Origin: Gibbula magus
Taxonomy: Eukaryota; Mollusca; Gastropoda; Trochida; Trochidae
Assembly: GCA_936450465.1 (NCBI GenBank)
Contig: OW388299.1
Coordinates: 35,351,548 to 35,415,547, forward strand
DNA: 64,000 bases
Direction of reading: 5' to 3'
Of this stretch, positions 45,531-57,384 are shown in pieces. Made by a program: the position numbers and the translations under genes. A model generated the notes under the pieces. It ran no database searches. It had not been told where the DNA came from and worked only from the letters and a program-made list of their open reading frames with translations. Positions within the stretch are counted from its first letter, which is position 1, and each line of letters begins with the position of its first letter.

Positions 45531-47919
45531 GCCTCTTTCACATTGACACAATGTACTTACATAAGCAATTTACTTAAAAGTAAGTAAAAGTAAATTTACA
45601 TCATGTTCACATGTTGTTATCGCCAGGTATAAATAAACATAATATTGTGATAAGAATAACAGAATTTTCATATTTTGAGACAATGTCAATGGGAAACCTG
45701 TTCATACAAAACGGATCTGGGGTTTGTCGTCGAAGTGAAGTGAATGGAGATGAGAATGATCTCACCATTGCAGGTCTCAAACCACGAAAATGTCTTTTTA
45801 TGACACCCTATGAATGAGAAATTTCTGGAGACATTGTATATACTTTGTGTTACTTAATTTAGTATTGATGTAACTACCCTCAGCAATATTTTATGATTTC
45901 GTAAACAACCATTGAGCATGTTGATAAAAATTCAGGAAAGATTCCCAAAATATTTCTAATTGAAATATAGTTAGTAAATTTTATTAATTTTATTAATTGG
46001 TTAGGTTGTTTTCCAGTCCATATATATATATATCGAGTCTTTTATTTTCAAACGCAAAGCATTGTGGTCGACTCTCACACAGTAAACAAACAAAAGAGAA
46101 TCACAGTTTATGAGTAGTCCTATTCACGAAAACTAAAATTTGGCGTTATTTGTAGTTCCTAATGAAATCGAAATAGCTGTTCGTACCAACGAGATATTTT
46201 TCTTGAAGCAAATAATAATATATGTGCCAAAGGTTGCTGGTTGCACAGTAAATAACATTTAACAGATAAAATGCCAATATTTTGTGTATTTACAAGACCT
46301 TCAAATACACATTAACATAACTATCGCCAGCAATGATTGAGAAACCTGCAGGACGAAGATAGTCGAGAGAAAGCATGTGCATGTGTACGTTGTCATAGGG
46401 ACTTTGCCATTGACAGACTGTTGGTCTCTGAACTCTTGTTATTGTGTTCAACATCATGTATGCAATAAAGGAAAATATGTCTAATGACATCACATTCAGT
46501 GGGGCACGCTAATCCAATGTACATGTCTTCAAACATTTTATTTTTATTTTAACTGACTTTTATCAGATTGTCCCCGTATGAAAACTATTTCTCGTACACC
46601 AAGACGTAGATGAAAGATTGCTGTAGCAGTAGGTATTAGTTTTTATTTATCAGAAACAGAAAATACTTATGGCTCTTTAACTTTTCGGTGAGATACTCAC
46701 CTAAGCAAACATAAATTCTGTTCAATGACAACAGATACTCCAGGAGTATTTATACTTATGAGTAAATATCCTTTTACTAGACGTCTAGGGACCTAGTAAA
46801 TATACTTTTACTTTGGTATATTTACTCCAGGAGTATAATTACTCATGTAAGCAAATGCGTTCACATGGCACCCTAAGTAAAGTTACTATAATATACCCTG
46901 TTCGCAAGCACTAAATTTACTGATATGAGCAAATTTACTCATAAGTAAATATACTCATGTGAGTAAGAGCAACATTACTAAGCGTTCACATGACTTTGAC
47001 AACAAGGGGGGTGGGGGTATTTCTTTATTTTATGTTGTTAAACTTACGGATTTTCTAAAACCTGAAGAAATATGAATGAAATATATTGTTCTCAATTTAG
47101 TCTTACACTCAAGCTCTGAAAAATGTTTATTCTGAAAATATCACCATTTTATTAAATACTGAAAAGGAGACTGTAAGAAATTGGATTTTCCGAAGAAGAG
47201 GCTCCTTTTCAATATTCTTTTCATTTTGTTTTCAGAGTCTACATGTAAGTAACATAATTCACAATCTCGCCCTGAAAAATTGGTTGTCCAAATATCACAA
47301 TTCCTGCAAAGATAACTGCATACAGCCCTCCTCCTCCCCCCACCTTCAATTCAGTGTGCAATATTCTCTACTGTCCAACCCATTGCGTGTGGCCTGCTGG
47401 AGAGAGTATATGGGAAAAGGGGTTTTATATAAGCTCTAAAATCTTTTTCACAGTAGAAAGATACAAAAGTGATCTTCTCAGAATTAGCGTCCTAGCATTA
47501 CTAGTTCCAGGAGTGAAATTAAAAGTTTGAGTTCAAGGATTTTAACCTAATGACCAAACAAAGTCTACAGGTGTTAACGATGTTGTTCTGAAAAATTTAA
47601 CGTACTGTATCAAATGGTTTTTGAGAAGAAACAGTTTAAAGAGCTAAAAATGCGATGGCATGACCAATTTACTCCTGTAAACAAATTTGCTCATGAGTAA
47701 ATATACTTTTGCACGACCCCTTGACTAGGTGCAAATTTCCTCCTGGAGTAAATGTACTTACCGGTAGGTGAGTAATTACGTTCGCATGCACTAACTACTC
47801 ACGTGAGTAAATATACTCAAGTGAGTAAATATACTCAAGTGTGTAAATCGATGCATGCGAACGGGGTATTACATGAGTATCTTTACTCAAATAAGCAAAT
47901 GTGTCCATGTGAAATGGGC
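45531..47919. mobile_element. 2.4-kb non-autonomous TIR element with subterminal ACTCA/TGAGT palindromes
   Basis: The left end GCCTCTTTCACATTGACACA (45531-45550) and right end TGTGTCCATGTGAAATGGGC (47900-47919) are inverse, with 3 mismatches in 20. TTAA flanks the left end and TTTAA the right. Inside, clusters of AGTAAATATACTCA, GAGTAAAT, ACTCATGAGT-like and GTTCGCATGCAC words lie near both ends and around 46740-46990. No transposase. A second TIR element is nested at about 45908-46680, and the internal segment 47000-47640 is unassigned. Confidence 0.6.
45908..46680. mobile_element. Diverged relative of the 835-bp TIR element, nested
   Basis: Left part: CATTGAG.ATGTTGATAAAAAT, as in 21182-21205. 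Then TTTTCCAGTC, ATTTTCAA.CGCAAAGCATT.TGGTC and CTCACACAGTAAACAAA, matching 21310-21390 in order. It ends ATGGCTCTTTAA (about 46669-46680), the same end and flank as the copy at 22013. Confidence 0.55.
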
Positions 47920-48773
47920 TTTAAACTACACTGTTTATAATGCTGTGCTGAAATTGATTGTGGTTTCAACCATATTTTTTTCGGAAAAAAAGTGAGTGAC
48001 GGAGAAATATTTCGAGAAGTTCTGTCAATCTGAACAACAAAATAAGAAGGACCAATCAACGATCTTCGTTTGATACAATATATTTAGACATGAACGGAAG
48101 AAGCACCTCGCCGTTCATCGCTGAGTTTACTGGTTTTTAATTGTTTACATGCCACAACTACATTTTTATACGCCCTGGCATTTTGTTTCGTGCTGGCAAA
48201 TATTACATTTTAAAAAATGTTATATCTCATCAAAATAAGAAAGATACGAGTGACTACTGTGCGCTTGAAGTCGGAAGACCGGGGAGACGAATGTAAACTA
48301 ACGATTGTCGATCGTGATTCTGTTATCATCCCGAATACACAGATATGTGTTGTGAATATATATTATGTGATATATCAACATTCCTAGTTTCTAGAACACT
48401 TTATTTAATGGTATTCGGACATGGATTAACGAAAATGTAGTATTTACATCGAGCCGTGTTGACCACAGGAATCGCCGATTTATTCCCTTCTTCAAGTAGT
48501 GATTGAAGCTTCTAACCACATATTACAAAGATGTGAAACTATTGGTTAGAAAGAAGAATGTTTCTTTAAAACAAAAATTATTTCATAAAAATCGGTTGAC
48601 GAATAACGGAGATATGTCATTTTCAAAATGACCCCATAGATATAGGCCCTATATGTATATAACGGTAAATCCTTGTAGGCTCTGTTGACAACAGCTAGTT
48701 CGTTTCAAATAAAAGTCACTTTTCAGGATTTTGCGTAAGAGTGTAGACTAGATGTATACAGGTAGAGGACAAC
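47920..48773. other. No recognisable gene
   Basis: Unassigned AT-rich sequence with no long frame or clear repeat. Confidence 0.3.
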
Positions 48774-49330
48774 ACTGTTACAAGCCGGGGGTAAAGTCAT
48801 TGCCAAAAACAGGTGAGAGCCACCCCCGAGACGGGCGGACGGTTGATCACCAATATGGCGTCGTAAACACTGATGACGTCACGTGCACAAGGTCTATACA
48901 TACAGTTCGGAATGGAAAACTCCAAGAACTACTCATGGACTGATAGTGTCTTGCTTTCACCTTGGCATTTATTTCAAGGTCACAACGACACTCTGCAATT
49001 TTACTCTTGTCACTGGATTCTCTTCATATCTTAACCAACGCTTTTCCTTGTAAAGATTAAGGACTGATAAATGTTGGTGACCTTGACATTATCTTCAAGT
49101 ATCAACAAAACAAAGCATTGCATTTTTTAAGCTTGTCAGCACGACCTTGATATTATTCTCCGGATATCAGTGAAACTTAAATTTTGGTAAGTGAACATGC
49201 ATGTAAAGCTTGTCAGCAGGATATCTCAAGAACGGTTCAATGGATTCTCTTCGCATCTTACACACAACTTTTCCAAGTTGGGATTAAGGACTGATGAAAC
49301 TCTTGGCGTTGTAATGTAAAACTGTGTTTT
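48774..49330 (-). repeat. Reverse-oriented relative of the TCAAGGTCA array
   Basis: On the - strand it contains AGATGCGAAGAGAATCCATT, GAACCGTTCTTGAGATATCC, GCTGACAAGCTTTACATG and TCAAGGTCAcc words, in the same order as the 32731-33876 units. GGGCGGACGG and a GGGGGT/ACCCCC pair lie at the left edge. More decayed than the other copy. Confidence 0.55.
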
Positions 49331-50494
49331 GAAAATATCTTAGACACCAAGAATAAGAAACTGTATAATTATTAATTCTATTGACATCATATTTCTGATT
49401 AAACTATATGACCTCTACTTTTTTTCTTCTTTAATTTTGAAGTGATGATTGGCGATTGGAGATCAAGTCACCTCAGTAACAATTTCTGTATCTGAAATAA
49501 ATGTATATTTTAAATGACAATTCATTGTTAAGTCCATTCTCTGTAAAACATCTTACATTACTTGTTAAATCAAATATTGAATACAAGTTTTTTATGGTAC
49601 AAGTATTATATGCCCGTCATTTTAATCAGAAACAAGACAAAACCTAAGTAATCACAGGGTACATGTTTACTAGATTCACGTTATAAATTATTTTCTTGTA
49701 AGATGTAAGATTTAGGCTGCAGAGGTTTTGTGAAAGGAATGTTCCTATTGGTACAAGTCTGAACATTTAACTGGGTAAAACACATTTAGCAAATATGTTT
49801 CAGCAGTGTTAATATTAGTACTAGTGTTGATAATATTAATGCATTAATGTTTGCTGATGATGTGTTGCATATACTGCACTTCAGTTACAGAAGAGGTTTT
49901 ATTACCCATACGGTTGAAAATAACCGAGTTAATATTATTGATATGAGCACATGTGCACATAACACGTTTGCCTGGCAACCATTCTTTCACCGTGACTTCA
50001 CGTATTGTTTCGTCTGTGATGACATGAACCGACTGTTCGTGACGTCACTGTAGCCTGCCGTCGCAAGAGAACTTGGTCGTTTCCTGTTATTATTACGAGA
50101 AACTCTCTCTCGCTCGCTCTTGCTCGGGCAATACAAAAATTCACACTCGTTTCGTAAAAATCATATGACACACTTCCTCGGGTAATAATCTCTATAAATA
50201 AACTATAGTTAGTCTGTAGACATGATGGTTACTTTGTACAAGCACATATTTTGAGGTTTCGAAATTTCATTATTTAAGGCAGTATGAAAAGTTGTTCTTC
50301 AAAGGTAAACAAATTAAAGTTGTTTCATCTTATAGATAGGTGGAATACTTTTCACCCAAAGGCTTTCGTCGACTAAGGCTAAACTCTATCTGCTGAAAAA
50401 CTGGATGTCACTTTTACATTGGAAAAAATGAAAATGACTTCGAAATAATTAGTTTAATGAACAAGATGTATTGACCATGAAAATTTATTTGATG
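49331..50494. other. Mostly unassigned; possible short RT relic at 49810-49890
   Basis: At 49811-49890 the + strand reads INALMFADDVLHILHF, which resembles the LINE catalytic FADD block, but only about 20 codons support it. The rest of the frame to 50053 has no polymerase motifs. A CTCTCTCGCTCGCTC run lies near 50105. No exon seen. Confidence 0.25.
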
Positions 50495-51115
50495 TACTTT
50501 CAATGTACCTCTGCGCTGTCAGATTGCCGTCTCGTTTGCGTTTCGGCGTATCACATCCCAGACCATGACGCTGCCTCCACCTAAAGGGATAACTTCCTGT
50601 ACGCAGCAGCGTGCCTCCCTCTCACCCGGCGACGGTAGACCCCCCTTTTCCGTCTTCTACGTGCATCTGCAATCGACTTGAAATCGTCGGTTAATAACAC
50701 TCTCTGCCAGTTTTAGTTCATCCAACGTCGAAAATTTCTGGTCCAAGCAACCCTGTTTTGTCGATGTCGGCACGTCAACAGCATTGCTCGCATCGGTCGG
50801 TATGACCTCAGTCCATGTTGTTGGAGCCTTCTTCTCACCGTCTGGGGACTGATTCGGGGTCCAAGTGCAGTAGAAGCTGTCGTTGTGGGCTTGAAAGTGG
50901 TTCCTGACATGCAGTTGAAGCAGGTACCGGTCTTCATTTGAGGTTGTCACTGGCGGCCTGCAGCTTCTAGCTCGATCTCGAGTCGATCCGGTCTGTTGTA
51001 GACGTCCAAGAATGGTGAGACGATGACATCCGAATGTGATAGCGACTTCTTCATCAGTGGACCCAGTCTGCAGCATTGCAACTCTACCGCGCTCTTCAGT
51101 TGTCAATCTCGGCAT
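50495..51115 (-). pseudogene. Tc1-like transposase, N-terminal half, frameshifted
   Basis: The - strand ATG is at 51115. The N-terminal helix-turn-helix region has MPRLTTEERGRVAMLQTGST and VAITFGCHRLTI. Then RPPVTTSNEDRYLLQLHVRN, ISPQTVRRRLQQHGLRSYRP in a shifted frame, VAWTRNFRRWMN, and VLLTDD, the first catalytic Asp region. After a stop come VYRRR and WSGM relics, ending in GNLTAQRY near 50510. Several shifts and stops; the second Asp and the third catalytic residue region are missing. The start of a related Tc1 copy, still open, is at 63714. Confidence 0.75.
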
Positions 51116-52440
51116 TGTAATCGAATTATGGTGTGAAATAATGAATACAGGGGCCTTTTACACCCGATAACAACTGATTTAACGTGCATTTCATACGTGG
51201 TAAAAACTTCTATTGCTACGTTTTGGTGACATGATCCTTCTGAAGAAGATCACTATTTAGAAAGATTTAGAAACAAATCTAATCCATAAACACGTGCCAA
51301 AGCTTCCTAAAACAGTCGAAACACATTTTAACAAAAATGTTTTCTTAGAATCTTAAGGTTGTGTTTAGAATAGAAAATAACAAATATAATTTTTTCAGAC
51401 AAAATAACGAATAAATATTTCCAAAAACAGAACTAATTTCTTTTTTTTTTATGAATGTGCATTCTTTATCAAAGAAGACAAAGTCAGTTTGATTAATTTT
51501 CCGACCATTTTTACAATTTTTCCTTCAATTATTGCATGATCGGAAATAGGACAATTGACCCCACCCATGAAGAACTGGCGATAACTTATTTACCATTACA
51601 GTTACAGGTCTGTTATTTTAGCACAAAACACTAAACTGATGGAGTGTTACAACACAACAAAGCAAATTCCTTTGAACATTAAAAGAGGTGTATCATTTCT
51701 TTTGGCGTTCAGTTTATATACATGTTTAACCTTTGATGATGTGTTACAAATCATTTCACTGATGACGTCACACAGAGGACCCTGTAACTGAGTCTTTGCT
51801 GGACCTTCTTGAGCCTTTTTGCTGTGTTCACCCGTTGACAAGTACAGTACGTTCAGTTAGCCCGTCTTTCGATTATCGTTATTGACACATGCAGACTTTT
51901 TCAACTACTTTAACCGAATTCTAGTACACTATTTTCCCCTAGGCCATTTCTCAAACCACAGTTGAATTTCCATATTTCATCGATTCGCCAAACTACTGAT
52001 TAATAATATACTGTTGCATTCAATAAGAATGTCTTTAACTAGGACTCTAGGGGTGCATTAATATTGTTTAAACGTTTAAATAGACAAGTCAAGGATTCAT
52101 ACAATTTTATTTATTTTTATGAAGTCATCAACACAAAGTATACACAATTTAAATTTTCTAAACATTAAGTTCATTTGAAGACGTAGATTGTACAGCTGAA
52201 CACTATCTTGGCTGTAACTCGGATAAATATAGTTCGAAACGTTACAGTTAAGAACAGTTTAGTCATAAACTAGCTTTCATATGGAGTACATGTACACTAT
52301 TCTCCACCCACAGAGGTAATTCAAGTCAGGTCTTCCCACGAAACCTCTGTTGGACAGGAATCATGAAAGAAACACTCAGTTCAGTGGAACAGGCCTTAAT
52401 TAAAACACCCCTATGGAAAAGCTCAACATAAATTTTACTA
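51116..52440. other. No gene recognised
   Basis: AT-rich intergenic sequence between the Tc1 relic and the 3' end of propeller gene 3. Gene 3's polyadenylation signal would lie here, but I cannot choose among AT-rich candidates. Confidence 0.3.
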
Positions 52441-54346
52441 TCACTCAATTAAACATATCTCAAACCCTTGGTCTCTAGGTCCATGTAGGTTCACATCTGT
52501 CCTGGAGTTTCTTATTCCAATACCTAACTTAATTGCGCTAATCCTGGAACCTTTCATATAGGAAACATATACATAGTTGTCCAAGGTCACCAACCGTCTA
52601 GGTTCCTCACGAAGCATTGCTACAGTTTGGATGTAGATTGATGTATTCAGATCAAAAGAACTCACTCTATTTTTGAAGTTAAAATACAGAATAGATCTAC
52701 TTTTGTCTAAACACAGAGTATTTGTTTTATAATTTATTTCAATTTTCCTAGTTAAACTTCCATCATAGGTTAAAGTGACAATAAGTTTATCAAAACTACA
52801 AAATAATAACTTTGATTGTGGATCAACTGCAACTGCAGGACTGACGTGTCCATCATAATGTTTTACATCTTTCAGTTTTTTGCTCTGAAAATTAAATTTC
52901 AATAGCTGTGAACGTTGATTGGGTAATCGGTCAAAGAAAAAAACCAACAAACGTTCATTATCTAAACCAAAAGCAAACGGTGTATAATTAACAGGTTCAA
53001 CAGAGAACCTTCTAGTTTCAAAATCATATGATATCATTCGTCTACTAAATCTAAACTTTGATAGAAGTAATGTTTTCCGTGATGGGATATAGACCATGGC
53101 AGCGACCTGACGGGTGTCCAGTTGTTTGCCAATTGTTTTGTGGAGTGAGTTCAGAGACAGATGGTAGGGCGGAGGAACTTGACCGCGCGTCCATCCATGT
53201 GGCACAACAAGGAGATATCTCCCCAATGTTGAGGACTGACTTCCTCGCCTTCCTGTGACTGAAATATTCACAGCAGATCAATACTTGCTTATCGTTTTTC
53301 TTAGATAGTTTAATACGCATTTGTAGAATATTAACAAGTTTTTTTCTAAATATTTCTGAACAATCTTATTTACTGTTTTCAGTGTTTCAAATAATACAAT
53401 AAAGTGTTCGACAGGTACAAAGTTAATGACCATTTATTGCATTAATATATTACTATATAAATGGCATTATTTGGAAAGATGCTTCGGATATTAAACAGAC
53501 TCAATTTATTATCAACCTATGTTTATTATCAACCCGGATTTATTATAAATCCGAATTTATAATCAACCCCTGTTAAAGCATTGAGGTCTCGGTGTAATGG
53601 CATGATTCACAAATAGAGGATAAGAGCATTATATCATTTCATTAACTGGTGTGTGTCTTTCGAGAAGGTAGATGCGTTTTCAACAAAAGAACATAAACGT
53701 GTCACAACACTTAAATTAGAAATGTTTAGTGTAAAGATACGAAGGTCAATATGAGGATTGTTTTACTTCCAGAAAGTGTGAGTCCTCTCCTTGCATATAG
53801 AGTTAATAAATACCTATATTTTTATAAGGTGGTTAACTAAACGCTTTTGAGGGGTTCATTTTCTTTACTTACCTTTGAAGAATATAAAATCAAATGTGTT
53901 TTCTGCCTTTATTGTGATTTGGTTCTGTGTCTGAAATTGATATTAAGATTATCATGATTACCTCAGATACGTCTAATTTAAATCAATGATTGACAGTGAG
54001 GTTATTAAAGAATCATAACATGTTTATGTTGGCGTTATTTGGGATGCTATTTGCAAACTGCAAAATAAATGGTTGATATTCATATGTCCATGAAGTTTTT
54101 GAAAATAAAAAGTGATCTTTCAAATTACCATTTTCATGATTGAACTGATTGTTCCGTGACTTGTTCCAAATTCAAGATGGCAGCTGAGTCGAGAGGGGTC
54201 AAAGGTTGAAGTGACGCATTCTCGAAGTTGTGCCCACATAACTGAACACGTCCTGTTGCCAGGTTTTTCACAACTTTCAGACAGCATCAACGTTGTTGTG
54301 ATGACAACCAGAGCGCAACACAGACACACATGATACATTGTCAAAT
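52441..54346 (-). CDS. Secreted Cys-rich + beta-propeller protein 3 (three coding exons, 361 aa)
   Basis: On the - strand: ATG at 54338. Coding exons are 54338-54129, 53930-53873 and 53258-52441 (TGA). Donors are GTAATT and GTAAGT; acceptors are ATCAATTTCAG and GAATATTTCAG. Phases 0 and 1 match genes 1 and 2; total 1086 coding bases. The signal peptide is residues 1-22 (MYHVCLCCALVVITTTLMLS). The Cys-rich core keeps the family spacing at Cys 31, 41 and 53, but two family cysteines are Trp 35 and Val 42; Cys 23 is extra. Exon 2 is short and has lost the N-x-T-K-C motif. Exon 3 is propeller-like: FAFGLDNERLLVFFF, AVAVDPQSKLLFCSFD, TLCLDKSRSILYFNF and LDNYVYVSYMKG. Position 54346 is the acceptor edge of the first coding exon. 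It is the most divergent and the only inverted member of the cluster. Confidence 0.7.
53503..53571. repeat. Short minisatellite, about 17-bp unit
   Basis: Four variants of ATTTATTATCAACC in a row, in intron 2 of propeller gene 3. Confidence 0.6.
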
Positions 54347-54585
54347 CTGCAAACAGATATCCTACTAATTTAACTGAAACATTGTGAATGTTGAAATATT
54401 TTGAATAATCATTATGAACATAAATAACAAATGGACGTAACACTGGATAAGCATTTTAATGAATATAATGTATTGTATTGAAAAAGTTCAGTGTTCTGAT
54501 AAAGGAAAGAAATTGTCCTTTTGTCGTTGTCGTTGTTTTCATTACCAAAGTGATGATTTGAGTATTGCAGTAACCTTTAACTTAC

Positions 54586-54660
54586 CAATAAAGGGTATAG
54601 CAATAGCAACAGATCTATCCAAGAGGAAGTTCTTCTGAAAAAAGTCCACCAAAACTGAAT
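54586..54660 (-). other. Probable 5' exon of propeller gene 3
   Basis: On the - strand a TTTTTCAG acceptor precedes 54660 and a GTAAGTT donor follows 54586 (75 bases). It would splice to TGTTTGCAG|54346, eight bases before the ATG. One frame stays open through the exon and into the ATG frame (VDFFQKNFLLDRSVAIAIPF). It could therefore be 5' UTR or, less likely, extra N-terminal coding sequence ahead of the signal peptide. Confidence 0.35.
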
Positions 54661-56689
54661 CTGAAAAATGGTATTCATATCTATATTTAAACTGCTAAAG
54701 CGTGGGAAAGTTATCTTGATGTATTTAAATTCAATACAAATCAACGTCTTCACAGGTGAAATTTGACAGCTGATTTTTCAGAGATATTGGATAATCTGAG
54801 AAACACATTTTAAAACGGAAAAAGCAAGAATTTGAAAAATTATGTTTTACCTTGGTTTCCTAAAAATGATCTTATTTAATAGAAAAGATGCAAACAAGAT
54901 TTATTATTTTGAGAAGGGTTTTTTTAATTCAAAATAATTGTCTAAGAACTTATAGATGTATATTTTCTTTTCAGTTTATGAGTTAAGTAAATATGTAGCT
55001 TAATCTAATAGCAATAATGTCATTCAAACCGGAAAATATAATAATTTTGATAAATGCTTAATTATTTATCTACCTTGAAAGCCTCTGATTTTATGAACTT
55101 CCATGCCTGGCCCAGGCCCGACCCATGTCGAATAAAACAACATACTCTTACAATATATTGAAATAAAGGTATGGCCATCATGTTGCACTTGTTAACTTTA
55201 TGTTAAGCTCATTGTCGTCTTGATTCCTAATTCCGGGTGATTTGGAGCTTGGAATACGCTTTTGTTCATCAGTCGTAGAATGATATATCATCTGAGGTTG
55301 AAGACTTTTATATGGAACATTCGGTTTATAATCTACAGTGAATTGTAACACAATATGCAATATGCAATATGCAATAATACTCTGCTGGTATCTGCTAGGA
55401 ATGTCTGAGAATATATAATTAATTTTCATTAGAAAAGTCAAAAGCATTTTAAGAAGAAACTCATGTGAATCAAAAATAGTGAAACATTTTTTTAAACCAT
55501 GCATTCAATAAATTCAATAATGTGGCAATATTTGGACAGTTTGTAAATGGTGACATAACTTGGAAATTTACACTAAACAACTGAGGTACTTGTTCTACAA
55601 TGACAATGTATCACGTTCTCAGACACATAGGTAATCTGAGCAGGGACATTGCTTTATTTCATATAACACATTGAAAGAAAGTGAGGAAGATGGTCATCAC
55701 AAAAGTATTTATAAAAAAGTTGACTGCCGATTTAATTATTATTCACAAAATAATCATGCAGTATTAAAAAGTTTTATCTATATTATGAACACGCTCTATG
55801 ACACACATTCGGTTGATTTCATAAGTATACGTTTGTTTTTACAATTGGGTATTTTAAATACCCAACGACGTCATTATATAATGAGAAGGAGTAGGTGAAT
55901 CTTAAAAATGAAAATCCTTTTAATTTTTTAATCAATTATTTGGAAGTTCTGGAAAATGTGACTTATACAGAAACAAAGGAGTAATAACAATAAACAAACC
56001 CATTGCTGTTATATAACTACCAATGAAGCATGTGATTATATAATGTAAATATATTCCATATTTGCACATAAGCATTAGAAAGTCATATTTTCACTGCAGT
56101 GACTAACGTGTGGCCGGAATTACTTTTCACGATTGTCTCACTTTAAAATGAAATTATCTCCCTTTGAAGTGATGATTATCTCCCTTGCTTTCCACGTCTG
56201 ACGGTTAACAACGCTGTTGTGATGTTTGAGGTGACTTTTGAGGTGTTAATATCATATTCAATATTCCATAACATTCTGAATTTCATTTATTGTTGATATG
56301 TTGCTTAATAGTTCTTTTATTTGTGAAAAACTTGGTGAGGCGAGACGTATGTGACACACAATAACGAACGACAAAACATGTGTTCTTAAATCTTTAAGGC
56401 ATCTTCACTTGACTAGATGGTACCGTAAAATATTATTTATCTTCAATTTAAAAACATTTACAACTTATTTATTTTTTTAAACATTATCCTGTTTTATATC
56501 GACTTATTTCAGTCGAATTATTTTCTCAATGCATTAACCGTGAACTTTTCCGGGGAGTTGTTAAGATTAGGCCTATGACAAAACCATTCTAACCTTTCAA
56601 TAGTCACGATTTATTTGTTTATATGCAGATAAAAGTTATATAATAAATAGACTTTTTCATTGTTTTTGCCGAATATCATTTCTAGTGGA
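54661..56689. other. No gene recognised
   Basis: AT-rich sequence. A GCAATAT run (four units) lies at 55349-55377. Short frames have no domain signals. Confidence 0.3.
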
Positions 56690-57383
56690 GTGAGAGAGTG
56701 ACATGTTCACTCGTGGCTGCCCAACAACCTGATGCAGCCTTACAAGAACTTACTCAATGCCCAATCCAAATCCGCCAGATTGAATGTTCATATTCAATTC
56801 CTCGAGTGGTGCAAGCAGGCAGACCAGCTTGCGGAACAATACCGGGTGGCTATCCCGAATGTTCAGGCAACATTCCGAGAAGACCTGGCCACCGTCAGGG
56901 CCACTTCTGCTAAAAATCTCTCTTTGATTCTGATTGCGAATCACAATGATTTACTTAAGAGACAATGCAAATCCATTGAAGACCTTTCCCGAAGAGATTG
57001 ACACCAAACACCGGGACACCATACAAGCAGCCATCACAGCCATCTCTGAGCGTGAAACCAGGCTAAGTTCACTGCGAAAGCCAGTGAATTTATGCAATTC
57101 TACAGAAACATCCAGCCGTTTGAGTGGAAGAACTACGTCCAGGGAACCCGCCCTAGCATCGCCCCTAGGTCCAGATCTAGGAGCAGAAGCCGTCGCCGTG
57201 ACAACCGTCGCCCACCGGCAGTACAGCAACGACCACCCCGTCGCCGCTGTAATAATGACGTCCCAGAGGTCCGACCCGTATAGGAGTCTGAAGGATGCAC
57301 TTCAGTTCATCACGAGGTCACTCGATCTGAACAACTCAGCAGATCTTGCCAACAACTTCTCCACAATCAGTTTGACAAAATAA
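56690..57383 (+). pseudogene. ORF1-like region upstream of the Penelope-like RT
   Basis: From ATG 56732 a 90-codon frame (LNVHIQFLEWCKQADQLAEQ, NLSLILIANHNDLLKRQC) looks helical. After shifts it continues as DTIQAAITAISERETRL and then EFMQFYRNIQPFEWKNYVQG, ending in an Arg/Ser-rich basic segment with RSRSRSRR at about 57165-57200. This layout, a helical part then a basic tail just before the RT frame, suggests a nucleic-acid-binding companion ORF. It could instead be an unrelated inserted fragment. Confidence 0.4.
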
Positions 57384-57384
57384 A

